Below the pieces are notes generated by a model that was not told the origin of the DNA, ran no database searches, and worked only from the letters and a program-made list of their open reading frames with translations. From positions 4,218,501 to 4,282,500 of the forward strand of contig CM034135.1 in NCBI GenBank assembly GCA_019914995.1: 64,000 nt of DNA. Reading direction: 5' to 3'. The DNA is from Acanthochlamys bracteata. Its lineage: Eukaryota > Streptophyta > Magnoliopsida > Pandanales > Velloziaceae. Positions 49,196-61,880 of the stretch are shown piece by piece; position 1 is the stretch's first letter; every line of letters begins with the position of its first letter. A program made the position numbers and the translations under genes.

Positions 49196-52100
49196 TCAGT
49201 TCGAATCCTTCTCAGGTCCAGAGGGGTCAGAGCTCACAACTGGCAAATTTCTTCTATACTGGGCAGATGTCAACCTCCTCTCAAGAGGAGTTTTCCTCTT
49301 GCTCACTACGAACCTGTTTACACCTTTCCTCATGGGCATTATCTCTGGAAAATCTTCATCAGGAATATTGGCAAGCTCTGATATATCCTTAATCTGAGCC
49401 ACCCTACGGAACCACCTCTGAGCCTTTGCCTCTTCCGACATGTCAAGAGGATCAGGTTCTGTTACAGCAGATCCTTCTAAGCTCTTTCTAGGGGGATCTT
49501 GGCTCCAGCTGTTGAAAGAAGCTGCAGAAGTGCTTATTGGCTGAGAACTCTTAGAGCCGTAAATAACTTCAGATGAATTATTACTAAGGTTTGATGAATT
49601 GTTGGATGACTGGGCTGGCCTCACAGCAACATCTCCATTGCCAGAGTGGACTGACGTGTCACTCACATTACTTTCTACAATGTGGTTGTCCAAACTAGCA
49701 GGACTCATTTCCTCCAGTTTTCCAGATAAGTTCTGAAACATTTGTGGTGGTCCAGAACTCTCCATAGAGGATTCTTTAGCAGGCTGATCAGTTTCAGGCT
49801 GTTTTCCTTTCTTAGCAAAATAGTCAGGTGGGAAAGGAACAAAAGGAACAAAGTCGGTATTATTTGCTTGTTCCATGGCCATTCTCCTCTTGTAGGGTGC
49901 AGATGTAAGGGTACGATCTTTTTTCTTACTCACTATAAAATGGTTTTCGCCTTTCCTGAGTGGCATGACCTCAGGGAAGTTTATTGCACTTGCAAGATCT
50001 GTTGCATCCTGATGTTCCACATTATTGCTATAACATCTATCATGTGCATCAGAAAAATTACTCACTCTATTGCTTCCTGTTTCACTATCCAGGCTTTGTG
50101 TTTGTCGTGAAATTGAATCACTAGTAAACTCTGATCTTTTTTCATCAGAAACATGCTGTAAGGAAGATGCACTTGTAGGATCTACTCTCGTTTTCTGATT
50201 AACAGATGCTGCAGTTGTACGACCGAGTATTCTATCTAAACTCACACTAATTGATGACTCAAAGGCTTTATCGGATTCTTTTCCACTCTGATTCCCAGAG
50301 TGTGAACTGAATTCTCCAGTTAGGCCGCTATTCTCTAGATTTCTTTGATACTGAGCATTGGCCAACCTCCTCTCTAACGGTGTTTTTCTTGTGCTAATGA
50401 CAAACCTGTTCACCCCTTTCCTTAAGGGCATTACTTCAGGAAAATCCTCATCAGCAATGGCACTGCTCAAGTCTGAAGAATCATCAAGCTGGGACATCTT
50501 GCTAAACCACCTCTCAGCCTTCTCATCATTTGCAGCCAGATTGCGATCAATTTCAGATTTTTCCAAGCCGGTTGTGTTTTGGATCTGGTGTAAGTTTGAA
50601 TTTTGACCAAAACCTGATTCTGGTGCTGAAGAATTCGGGAGGCTATCTGCTGGACGCTGGCAGTTACATCTTAAGCAGACGATGTTTCTTGAGTAATTAA
50701 AGAAGTTACATCTGGATTAAGAAAACAATTTGTATAACTATCAAGACGAATCCCATGATTCAGGATGCAAACCATTCATAAGATAGTATGCTTACTGATG
50801 ACACTCCCACTCTCCTCCAGCTAACTGCCTCTTTGGCCTTCCCTCATTACATTCAAGGCATCTTATATTTCTAGCAAAATTCATGAAACTACATCTGCAT
50901 GACAAAAAGAAACATGTTACTATGCTTTGTTAGCTAGAAATGTTTCCTCAATGAATATCATAATACTCACAGCTCAAAACAATCTAGCATTTCTTCTGCT
51001 TGACCTAACAACAGTGCTCCCAGTCATGACCTACTTATACTACATGGCTTGCTTCGTTTAGCAATCTGGTTTCATTAGAAATAAATTAAAGCTGCTGGTA
51101 ACTATGCAGCTTTGCATCAGAAAACTCCCAATCCTATTTAGTGACTAATAGATCCCCCACTCATTTTGCTCAAGGATTTACAGTTCTTCACAACAAAATA
51201 TCACCTTCCCAACAATTGAACTCTTTAAAGACTTCTAACTCCCAAAACATGGACTTCTGTGGACTTGATTGTTGGTGAACTTAGACTTGGTTCCTGTGCT
51301 GGTAAAATAGATGTTACCTCCTAGAAGTCATGTTTTCAGATAAATAAAGGTCTTTGGTAAAAGATTCTTACACTAACATTACCTTATCCAGTCAAACCAC
51401 CATGCAATCAGTGGTTGAACCAAACCCAAGAACAATAGCTTTTCAGGACCTGATCTTGCAAAATATTGAACCCTTTGAAAGCACAAGATAACGACTACAT
51501 GCCATTAACAGCTTACTGTTCTTGCCAAAATGTGCAATAAGAAAGACAGAAACTAGCAAGTTTCACAGTATTCTGAACTTAAGAAATTACGAGCATGGCA
51601 AATCATGTCTCTTATTAACAAGTGTAGATATGAGACAGAGATACATTTTTCCTAAGCCAAATCCTCAACCTCAAACTGGCTTTACAAAAGGATATGCTTG
51701 TTTTAGAAAAAATTATCATAGAATAAGATGAAAATTTCCAAAAACAAGTAAGCCTAATGAATGAGAAAGTGAACTGAGAAGTAGCATTCGCCATGAATTT
51801 TGTAGATGCAAACAAAATGAATACAAAGGCACTTATGTAAGATTAGTTTAATTAATTATGTGCTCAAATTTATATAAGAATAGTATAAAAACTTTCAACT
51901 TACTTTGGGCATATCCAATCACCCTTTTTCATTTCAATGTTTTGGCCAGGATGCCGTTGGAACTGAGTAAATCTCAAGGAAGCATCTCTTGGCATTGAGT
52001 TAAGAAAATTTGACTGCTGAACGGTTTCGCTAATATTGACAAGTTCAGACAACAGATTCTGGACTGCAACCTCAGTAATCTCTCTCACTTTGACATTGTT

Positions 52101-53548
52101 GTCATTTGAACTAAATCGAGCACTGTGTGCATAGCTCAATATATATCTCATGACATCAACAGTTTGAACATTCTCAGAATGAAGTACCTGTTGAACATTT
52201 GAAGTCTTGAGAATAAACATTCATAACAAAACAGTAAAATTCCATGAATAAGGAAAAATATTTGCTCTATCAGAAGAAGATTTTGTCTATGCAGTTATTG
52301 AACTTATCAACAAACAGAAACATATGTACAGTATAGTTAGTTTTGTTAACAACAAAGTAAGAAGTTGTGCTATGACAACTTACCAAACAACATTTGTCAA
52401 TAAAAAACAATACAGTTAGCAAACAACTTGTGGGCAGAGTTACATATATAGCTACATTAAAAGGTTGAAACAAACTCGCACCATATGAATAAGTAGCAAT
52501 CAGCCAAAACTTCCTTTCAGTAAGCTAAAGTGTGAGCTAGTTGAGCTAGTAACTCACCTTTTGGTTATCCTAAAACTAAGTTAATTTGAGTGCATCCTTA
52601 CACTCCAACAACATTATTGGGAAGCCCATGTCTCATATAGATGTTTACAACTAAGATTATTGGATGTTGCAAATTAAATGAGATTGCATATCTGGATACA
52701 TAGATTTCCTAGAAAGCTCCCTCTAGTTCTAGCAAACCCATCAAAATTATGTGAGTGTTAAGAAAAGAATCAAGCAAGTAAAACAATCGCCTTCTATAGC
52801 AAGAATACTGTATTCACATATAGGCATACTATACTAAATGAAGTGACCTTTCATGGTCAATCCAGTAGAAGCTTCACATTCCGAAATTTCAACAGCAAAA
52901 CAAATGATCAAAATGTTATATGACTTACTTCACCATTTAAGAACAACTGAAGCCGTTTAACAGAGTTCACCCCATTCTTGAATAATGATGGAGCACTGTT
53001 CTTCACAACAACATCAACATCTTTCCTAGATAAAAACCTATAAACAACCCAAATATTCGAGTTTCAACACAAGGTCAAGTCAAGCTCCTAATTTGACAGT
53101 ATCCACATAATCTACAACGTCACCTTAGTGCATCTGGCCTGTCCCGAGCAAATGACAGACAAATATTAGCAATCCTAACAAAATCCTCCGCCAAATTCAA
53201 CTCCTCTACAAACGAATCATCATCAAAACCGTAGGCAACTGCCGGACATCTGCTATCAGCATAACCACCGGCCGCTAAATGGTCCACAAGCCTAGATAGC
53301 TCCTGCAACAACGGACGAGACTGCACCGGCCCACCGCCATACCCATAGGCTTCTACAGCACCTGCAATTGAATGAGCACTACGAGTGGACCCCATGGACG
53401 GCTGCAGGCGAGCCAGCGGAATGGTGGCGAACAAATGTTGCTCCAGACGAGTGGGACCTGCAGAGAGGTTGAGTAGAAGAGTTCTGAATAACAATCGACG
53501 GTTGGAGGAGGTGCGGAGGAGTGAGAAGAGTCTGTAAGCGCTGCCCAT
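49196..53548 (-). CDS. VAR3: VAR3-like plastid RanBP2-type zinc-finger protein
   Basis: Five exons with consistent phases (53548-53124, 53037-52929, 52187-51904, 50894-50796, 50711-49196) give 810 residues. I start at ATG 53548, since the frame upstream lacks an earlier ATG. The N-terminus (MGSAYRLFSLLRTSSNRRLL) is Ser/Arg/Leu-rich and low in acidic residues, like a chloroplast transit peptide. Two RanBP2-type zinc fingers follow: GDWICPKCSFMNFARNIRCL (about 271-290) and GGEWECHQCNFFNYSRNIVC (about 305-324). The long C-terminal part holds three copies of a repeat, EDFPEVMPLRKGVNRFVIS, NFPEVMPLRKGENHFIVS and EDFPEIMPMRKGVNRFVVS, the outer two followed by KTPLERRL. Arabidopsis VAR3 is needed for chloroplast and palisade cell development and also has zinc fingers and repeats. 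The symbol is by resemblance. Confidence 0.88.
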
Positions 53549-53590
53549 TACTGCAGAGTACGGCAATCTCCGTGGCCGAAATCCGCTGAT

Positions 53591-53598
53591 AAACCCTA
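53591..53598 (-). promoter_or_regulatory. Telo-box upstream of the VAR3-like gene
   Basis: AAACCCTA on the + strand, so reversed relative to the gene, 43 bp upstream of the start codon. Confidence 0.45.
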
Positions 53599-55999
53599 GA
53601 GAAAGAGAAGGGTTTCGACTTTTCAGAGCCGGTGAGCGAAATATGAAAATGTTTAATTTTCTTCTGTAATCTTATTTTCTCTTTTCTTTGTAATTGTTTC
53701 TTTTCTTCTGGAAAATGCTTAAATAACAACTTTGCAATATTAGACCTATAATAATTTTGTGAAGAAGAGAATTTATTTATTTTCAAACAAAGAGATACCC
53801 TTAGAAGAATGAAGTTATTAAATTGAGGAAATGTTTGCTTTGCAATACGACTCCGAAAATATCTAATTTAGCAAGTATGTACTGTCAATTCAATTTTTGG
53901 TATTGCCCAAAATGCCTGTTATCTTCTCATGATGATGATCGACTGCAACAGAACAGACGGCTCTCAAAAAAACACTCCATATAATCATCCAACGATCAAT
54001 CAATCGCTCTTTCACTTCTTCTACATTCACTTCTGTTCCTCTCCTTCAGTTTTCTTCACCGCACTCCGCACTGCTCTTAGAATTCAGAATAAATTGAAAC
54101 CTTGCATATTGATCCAGAAGAGAAGGAGATCGACTGTTTTAGTTGCTCTGCTGCTGAAAACTCTCCGCCGGTTTCTTCAGAAAGATCGCTTCTTGAACCT
54201 GTAGGTAAGCTCAGCATTGGCCCTTTGAGTTGTTTTCTTCTGTAGTCAAGAATTTCAAATCAAGGTTACATTGAGAATTAATGTTAGCTTTAGATTTTAA
54301 GGCCCGGTTAAAATTGTATTGTGGTGAGAGTAGTAGTTATTTCTATACTCTACAAGGTCGATGCGGTTCTAGTATTTATTTCCAATCAATTAAATTTGTG
54401 GGGAGAAAGAACACAAAACTTTGGAGAGGCATAGAATTTAATCATCGCAAGAAACTAGGACTTCAACTCAATTTCAAAAAACACTTGGGATAGTTCACTA
54501 GATGTTGCTGTTTATTGTTGTTAAATGTAATGCATGAAGCTAGTGCATACAAACAACTATCGGAAAGGTATATAGGTTTGTTATTGATTGTAGTACATAA
54601 TGCTGGCATGTTGTTTTAACTCTTGCCAACACCTTACGGTATTTATCTTAATCATTGTAATTTAAGTTGCAAATAGAAAGACACTCGGAAACAAAAAAAT
54701 TTCTCCACGACCGAGTTTAAAAATCAACTAGGACTTGATCCGGGTTATGATGTGCTTCTACCTGCCAAATGTTAAGATGGACAAGTAATGGTCAGTCTAT
54801 TAGGCTGTACAGATATAAATGGATTACTGTATTTAACTGCTCTATGCATGAAGAAGGCATCAGGTATGTTCCTTGTACATTTCCTTTCATGCTTTTAAGA
54901 ATTCCAGTTGAATTATGGACTTCAACCATGGGACCTACAGGTTCATTTGAATCTCCTACCCATTGAGTTTTAAATACGGAGCTACTTCCAAAGTTGCAAT
55001 ATACTTCATCTGTTACTTAAAGCAGTGAAAATTATTAAAGCTACATACAAATGTATGGAATGATAGTGTTAGAGTGCCTTAGTAGGTATTCATCAAATTC
55101 TGGAAATTGATTCATCATGCTCAATTAGATACCTTGATGTGCAGTAAATTCAAACTGCTTATCCTTTGTGATTGAAGGCAATGAAGACTATTGACATATC
55201 GGTTATCCTGTCCCCATCCCAGTGCATTCAAGATAGTTTCAGTAATAGTGAGTGCTCTTGATAAAAGTCTATGCAGGCAATTTAAGTACAACTTCATATA
55301 TACTAATGAGGTATTCATATGCAGAATGCAGTGAGGGATGAGTACCCGAGAAAGCAAATATAATGGATCTTGTCCTACAGGTTCTTCTGCTTTTACCGCT
55401 TCACTTTATCAAGAAGAATATCATACTGCTATTTTCATTTAATAGCAGATTAATCATGACCATTCAATCTATGACATCGTATGACTATACATAAGAAGGA
55501 GACAAGATAAATCATCCAGAGTAACCCATTAATAGATATACTAGTTTTCTCCAAAGGTTTAATATGTAGGTCATTCCTATTTAGCAATTTTCTATACTTA
55601 ACAGAATAAAGTTTCTCGCAAATTTTTTACATTTTGTAAGCAGTGTACATTTAACAATTGCTTGTCACAGACTTGGGTAATACAAATGGAACTTCCAAGG
55701 AGAAGTAGAGGGTTATGCCTGGTGAAGTTCCAGTTGTACCACCAGGAGCCTGAATAACCTTTGGTACTTGCTTAAAACTCAAAATTGCATGCTTGAAGTT
55801 TTTGTCATTTACAACTCTTTTGTTTTATAATTTTTTGATTCTTGCTTTCATCATTTTATGCTGGTTTGCTGTTTATGTAGCGAACGATTTCTAGGTGTCC
55901 CAATTTAGCCATTTTTGGTGCAACAAGTATTGAGGTTGAGACTATTGAGGAACCAGCTAAGACCATGAGGAGACTAAGGGGACGTTTTTGTGAGTATTA
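53599..55999. other. Upstream of VAR3-like gene; possible divergent transcript
   Basis: From about 53900 the + strand looks like the 5' exon of a divergent transcript, ending at a donor (CTGTAG|gtaagct) near 54203. It contains a 91-codon open frame from 53929 with no recognised domain. No convincing coding exon follows, so a non-coding RNA, a lost gene or chance are all possible. The rest to 56000 is AT-rich and unassigned. Confidence 0.3.
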
Positions 56000-56925
56000 C
56001 AACTCCATTGCATTACAAATAAGCATTTTACATTATCCAATAAATTTTCTACAATATTTATAGAATTACTTTAAATTTTTGAAAAATATCGAAAATGGTA
56101 TGTCATAAAATCTTTTTTATATAATTTTTATTATTTTTTAGTTCAGAAAAGTCAAATTTATTTTTTAAAAATTTCTATAGTATTCGTCATTGTAAAAAAA
56201 CTTTATTTCATAAACACTTTCAAATATTTTCTAAAGCTGCATCAGTTGGGAGAGCAAGCCGATTCGAAATCACTAACTTAAAATTAATGCACTTCAATTA
56301 AGGATTACGAATTGTTTTCAAGATTAGTTTCTTGTTGAATAATAAGTTTTTTTCCATGAATTCGCTGCAACAAGAAAGGTTGAAACGTACGTATAAATGG
56401 ATAGATCAACTTTAAGGTAGAAGTACTTTTGAAATAGAGATTTTTTAAAATAGAAAGTATTTTTGTTCTTTTTGAGAAACGAACTCTACTTTTTTATCTC
56501 TAAAAAATAATTAAAATATGCAATAAAAAGATTTTACTACGTAGAATTTTTCTATACTTTCTAAATTTTTAAATAAATTTATTATATACTTATAAAATAT
56601 GTATTGAAAAATATAAAATAAAAATTAAAAAACTGTTTTTCTAGTAAGCTAAGCCAAACATCTCATCTAGAGTGCTTTTTGAAATTGAGCTTTTTTAGAA
56701 CGGAGAGTATTTTTATCTGTTTTTTTTTAAAACGAGCTCTACTTTTTTATCTAAAAATAATAAAAATAAGCAATAAAAGAAATCTTACTATGTAGAATTT
56801 TTTATACTTTCTAAAATTTTAAATAAATTTTCTAAATATTTATAAAAAGCATAATGAAAAACATAAAATAAAAAATTCAAAAGCTATTTTTAGGTAACGC
56901 TTTGCCAAACGCCCCCTTTCACTAA
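56000..56925. mobile_element. Cluster of three AT-rich MITE-like elements
   Basis: A reverse-orientation copy at about 56000-56240, then two forward copies in tandem at about 56420-56665 and 56680-56925. The two forward copies share long segments (GAGCTCTACTTTTTTATCT or its ACTC variant, CAATAAAAGA-like words, TACGTAGAATTTTT or ATGTAGAATTTTT, TATACTTTCTAAA), so they are close relatives. The last ends in GCCAAACGCCCCC. Confidence 0.65.
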
Positions 56926-57554
56926 TAATTCAACAAGAAGCGCTTAAGCTTGCTATAAAATGTTTCTTTGCCTTGCTTACTTGTTTGGTATTGATTTTTC
57001 TGTTCTTCTCGACGGCGTTAGAAAATATTTAAATTCAGTTGATATCTTAAATTTTATAGCTATAGTTGTCGATGACCAGTGCTGGTTAATTCATAGCTGT
57101 AATCTTTGAGCAGATTTCATGTAAATTTCACTGATATGAAACATGTGAAAATCATCGTGAAAGCTTTGTATCCAAGCACAAGTTTTACACAACTTGATCG
57201 TTTCAGACTTTGCATATATCACTTTCATTTATGCTGTGTTTACATACTCTTGGAATTCATTTTTCATCAAAAATTTCATATCTAACTCATTTTTAAGAAA
57301 ATAAGTACAAATTTAAACTCAATTTCCTTTCCGGCCAAAAGCTCCACTTTCGAAAATAAAAATTTAAGATTAAAAGTTCACTCCAAAACTCATTTTTAAT
57401 AAAAGAAAGTAAATAAAACTAAACTTACTTTCGAGCTCTATTTTTTAAATAACTCACTTTTTATCAAATCACTTCTGAAAACTCATTTTTATTAAGTTTA
57501 GTTTTATTTATGCAAAGATTTTTAGGTGAGTTGGATATTATGCAAGACATGTTT

Positions 57555-58760
57555 ACTGTTCTTGTGATAGTCAAAGTGTCATTCATCTAAGAAAAAATCT
57601 AAGTTTTCATTCAAAATTCAAACATATTAATGTGATGTACTATTAGATTCGTGATGAACTCGAGAAAAAAAATCTGCATTTTAAGAAGGTTCACACCGAT
57701 CAGAAAGGTGCTGATATGTTAACTAAGGGCATGTTTCAAGTGAGTGGAACTCCACTTTCTCCCGCCAGAATTGGAGTTCCACTCACTTCCTTTGTTTCAA
57801 TTGCAAATAGAATTGGGAACTCGAGTTCCCAGTTCTATACAAGTGGAACTCAAGTTCCACTATATTTCTTATTTTTCAATTCACTTCCAACCCACTTCAA
57901 CAATCAATTAAAACATAAAAACTAAACTCCACTTCCAATTTATTTTTCAAAAAACTCCACTTCCTATTTTTCACTTTCACGTAACTCAGTTACGGGCATT
58001 TAAAACACGCCCTAAGACGAAGAAGGGCTCCGTGAAGCCCTCATCATCCTCCACATATTCAGAAAGGAGAATTTGTTGAGTTCCCTCCTATGTGAGTATC
58101 TAAATATTTTATTTCTATTATTGTGGCTCTACGTACAATTAGAAAAAAAGAGGAAATAAGAAAGAAGAGTAGAGAGTGGAGAGCCCTAGCAGAAAGAAAA
58201 AAGGTGAAGAAGAGAGAAAGGAAGAGAACAAAGAGTTTTTTTTTTTCTCTTGCTCCATTGTTGCAACGTATTTCATCACCCCTTTGGTTCAATTTCATTC
58301 TCCTCATACTATATAGATGATTTTATTTTAAACATCTCCTTTCTAGTGTGGCTTAGTTATGTGTATCTTTTAATATTTAATAAGAAATAAGATGATCTTC
58401 TATTAATGTACTAGAGATGAATTGTATACTACATAATTACAATTATATAAAAGTAGAAGATTATGCTTATGTCTAATTATCTTGGTTGAATTATAGTTGA
58501 ATATTTGATATCTATTCGATTGTACAAAAAGAGGTAGATTTGATGTGTGGATATTTGTCACAAGTTGTCGTCACTCTGGCAAAGTATTTCAATAGCGAAC
58601 TACATGCTCGTTTAGTAGAAATAAAGGACTTGAAATCCTTTTGTTAACCAAGAACAAGAAGAGGTTGAAAAAATTTGAGAGCAGTTGAATAAAAATATCG
58701 TTAGATTTAGGAATATAATTATCTTCCTTGGCTAGCTAAGCTAGATTGGTATCAAGAGTT
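57555..58760 (+). mobile_element. Ty1/copia fossil with probable LTR
   Basis: The end of a copia RNase H is recognisable at about 57555-57725, with the family words CDSQSVIHL, IRDEL and VHTDQKGADMLTK. A nested MITE follows at once, then a purine-rich AGAAAGGAGA near 58061 and a candidate LTR from about 58074. A TGGTATCA-like primer-site word lies at 58747, which would mark the inner end of an LTR of about 670 bp. No second LTR was found. The element is a fragment, broken, with at least several breaks, and older than the MITE inside it. Confidence 0.6.
57727..58012. mobile_element. Tourist-like MITE nested in the copia fossil, copy B
   Basis: A 286 bp element with ends GGGCATGTTTCAA and, reverse-complemented at the right, GGGCGTGTTTTAA. 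It is flanked by perfect TAA target duplications (57724-57726 and 58013-58015). Near its left end it has an internal inverted pair, GTGAGTGGAACTCCA and TGGAGTTCCACTCAC, able to form a hairpin. It has no coding capacity. Confidence 0.85.
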
Positions 58761-58849
58761 CCAAATTAGTTACAAGGCCTTGAAGCACAAAACTATTATA
58801 TGACTATAAATTACACATGTAATAAAAAGGTTTATATTATCTAACATTT

Positions 58850-59390
58850 GAAAGTGATTTTGAAAAAGAGCTTATCTGAAACGAAATTATTGTGAAATTT
58901 TTTAGAAATTGAGCTATACTTTGTTTACCTAAAAAATAATAAAAATAAATAACACAATATCTTACGACGTAAGTTTTTGTGCTTTTTAAATTTTGTTAAA
59001 TTTTTTTTGTAAAGTATTGTATAAAATTTATTGAAAAACGTAAAATAAAAATTTGAAATGAAATTGAGGTAAAAAGCACTCACAAATGCCACCCTAATAT
59101 TTTTATCCAAATCTAAGCTTATAGAAGATCCAAATCTAAAAGTTTAGAGAATGCTTGGGAATGTTTATTAAAAAAAAAATTCCGAAACAAATAATATTTT
59201 AATTTTTTTTTAAATAAATTTTATTTTTTTACTTAAAAAATAATATAAAATTTTACGATATAAAATTTTTCTGTGCTTTCTTATTTTTTAATTCTATAAA
59301 TATTGTATAAATTTTATGAAAACGTAAAATAAAAAATTGAAATGAGAAAAAATTAAAAAACAATTTCAAATATCACCTTAATTAGTACGA
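58850..59390 (+). mobile_element. Two AT-rich MITE-like elements in tandem
   Basis: Two copies (about 58850-59100 and 59150-59390) with shared words such as ACCTAAAAAATAATAAAA or ACTTAAAAAATAATATAA, TACGACGTAAG or TACGATATAAA, AAAACGTAAAATAAAAA and TTGAAATGA. They form a distinct subfamily of the GTTTGG-type elements. Confidence 0.6.
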
Positions 59391-59914
59391 TTAAAATGCG
59401 TTTAAATAGAAATACATTAGTATAATTCAACTTTCAAAAAATAATGGTTTAATTTATACCGCGGAATAATATTTAGATAATTATTAATAAGTTTTATCAC
59501 TAAAACATTTCAAAAAATACATGCTTCGTGCTCTACATATCATCCATTTTATCGACTGTCAATGGACGATTAAAATACGATGACAAGTAGTAAATTTGAA
59601 CTTTGAGTTATTGAAATTATATAGATCAACTTGAAAGGTCCAGAACTTTGTTGAAACTTGAAAACAAATTAATTAGGTAAATTAAATTATTAGTAACCAT
59701 TATAAACACTAAGAACCGAGCGCATATTTTATTAAAAGAGTACGAAGGTATAAATAAAACTCATTATCTTAACACGCAACCTAACTGATTAAAACTAAAC
59801 CTAATTTTAATTGACTAAGCATATCATGTGTTATGATAGCTAAGTAGATCCATTACTTCACGGCTTAGAGTGGAACAACACAATTGATGATGTGTTTTAA
59901 TAACCCATGATTAA

Positions 59915-60165
59915 GAGCGTGTTTACTAATGCCTTAAATTTATTTTTTTTTTAACTCATTATCAATATAAAATATATATATAAATTAAAATAAATTTTTT
60001 TTATTAATAATTTTTTAAAAAATTTAATTTTAAAACTTATTATAAATATTAAATTAATATATAATTTTATTTTTATTAAAAATATTTTTAATTTTTAGTT
60101 TTATTTTTTAAATTAATTTTTAAAAAACTTATTTCACCTATTTTATCTATAAAGTAAACACGTCC
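59915..60165. mobile_element. Tourist-like (PIF/Harbinger) MITE, copy C
   Basis: A 251 bp element with ends GAGCGTGTTTAC and GTAAACACGTCC and perfect TAA target duplications at 59912-59914 and 60166-60168. The body is closely similar to copy A at 5121-5354, including the CAATATAAA, AAATATTAAATTAATATATA and CTATAAAGTAAACACG stretches. Confidence 0.88.
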
Positions 60166-60168
60166 TAA

Positions 60169-61615
60169 ATAAACTAAAACAAATATTCCAAAAGCTTTAA
60201 ACACATCATCAACATGAGTGGATCATTACGCATTACACATTCCACATTACTAATTATAAGACAGCGATTAGTCTCATTAGAGTTTTCTTTGTTCTTTCCG
60301 ATTTGATTATGTAATTTTCATGTAATAAAGAACAAATACCTTTTGCGCAAGAGAAGAACATTTCAAAGAAAACTTTTTACATTTTGCGTTTAAACGCTCA
60401 ACTCGAACTATTTTACCGTACAAATGAAATATGGAGTGTTTGAGATTAATTAAATATATAATTTTTTCGAAGAGAAATTTATTGAACTTCATCTTTTTTA
60501 AAACATAAATATTATATATACAAATTTTTAAAATTTTAAATATTAAAATATTATAATATTATTAATAAAAATAAATTAAATAATATAAAAAATTTGGCAA
60601 ACTTTCACAAATGCTTCGAAGTACGAAAGTTCTTACTTGATTGTTATTCTTTTTTTCGATCGGGTGAAAACTTTGGTCAAATGCTTGAACGGAAAAATGT
60701 TAAACTTTTATTACTGTGTTTGAATTGTTCTTCACGCATACGTATGTAGTAGGTAGGGCAGTTTTTCAAAGTAGACATGGACTTGTGCTGTCAGTACAAC
60801 GACTAATAGCGCCAGAATCATCAAGTTGTTACTTCATTTTCTCGTCTAGATTTTGACAGATTTCAAACAAATATTTGCAGCAAAAATCACCGATTACTTC
60901 AAAAAGTGCAGCAATTTTGAAAGATTTTTTTTTTGGAGAATTGGAATTGTACGCGACTCGGTTCATCGTTTCCTACTACTAAGTCATAGGTTCATGGAAA
61001 ATTACGTTTCATGTTTATGCTTCTGGTGCTGTTTTTTAAAATTAAAATAAATTATTTAAATAGATTATAATAAATAATATTATTAGAAGTGAATTTAATT
61101 TTATAAAAAATGATTTGAAAGTACCTTATTATGATTTTTTGTATAATTGGAAAATAAAAAATAATTTTTAATAAAAAATGAGTTAATAAAGATGAAAAGA
61201 ATACATTTTGTACTCAATGCTTTAATACTTCTTGTTTCCACCAAAGAGCAAATAAATAACTCAAAGCTTATTTGCATTTTTTATAATCAAATTAAACTTC
61301 ATCTTAATGTGTTATTGTAAAACTCTATACAACGGTAAGTTGAAGGTTCATGGTAAGGTTACAACTTCACTTCTAAGTTTAATATCAGAAAACTTCATTG
61401 TACGTAAGGCCCGGTTGAACTTTTCACAGTTAGGTAAAAAATGAAATATCATATCCCGTAACTCCACCAAAATTTAGGTAGAAAATTATATCGTACATCA
61501 TCATATGCATAATCTCTCGTGAAAGGAAGGCTATTTACTTTTGCTATTCAAACCAAACTTTTATCCATGTATTATAACTTCGCTAAAAATAGGGTTAAGC
61601 AAGCTTTCACTACTA
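60169..61615. other. Intergenic, no gene seen
   Basis: AT-rich DNA with only short, unconvincing open frames. No domain, RNA gene or repeat structure stood out. Confidence 0.4.
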
Positions 61616-61617
61616 CT

Positions 61618-61880
61618 TAGAGTGCGTTTGGAATTGCATTCCAAACATTATTTTTAACTTTTTTTTATTCTACATTTTTCAATACATATTTTATAAATAT
61701 TTAAAAATTTTATTTAAAAATTTAGATAGTATAGAAAAATTTTAAATAATAAGATTTTTTTATTACATATTTTTATTATTTTTTTGAAAGTAAAAAAATA
61801 GAGCTCGTTTTTTAAAAAAGACAAAAATATTTTTTATTTTAGAAAAAATTTATTTTATAAACAATCCCAAATACACCCGT
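61618..61880 (-). mobile_element. AT-rich Tourist-like MITE, reverse orientation
   Basis: About 260 bp with ends GTGCGTTTGGAATTG and, reverse-complemented at the right, GTGTATTTGGGATTG. It contains the family blocks in reverse order (TTTATAAATATTTAAAAATT, ATAGTATAGAAAAATTTT, TTTTTATTACATATTTTTAT, GAGCTCGTTTTTTAAAAAAG). It is the clearest copy for defining the family ends. Confidence 0.7.

Noticed and set aside
53549-53566. Earlier start of the VAR3-like protein at 53566
   Set aside because: That codon is TTG; the first ATG in frame is at 53548.
58747-58758. Intact copia element starting at the TGGTATCA-like word
   Set aside because: No gag-like coding follows it and no second LTR is visible, so it is at most the edge of a relic.
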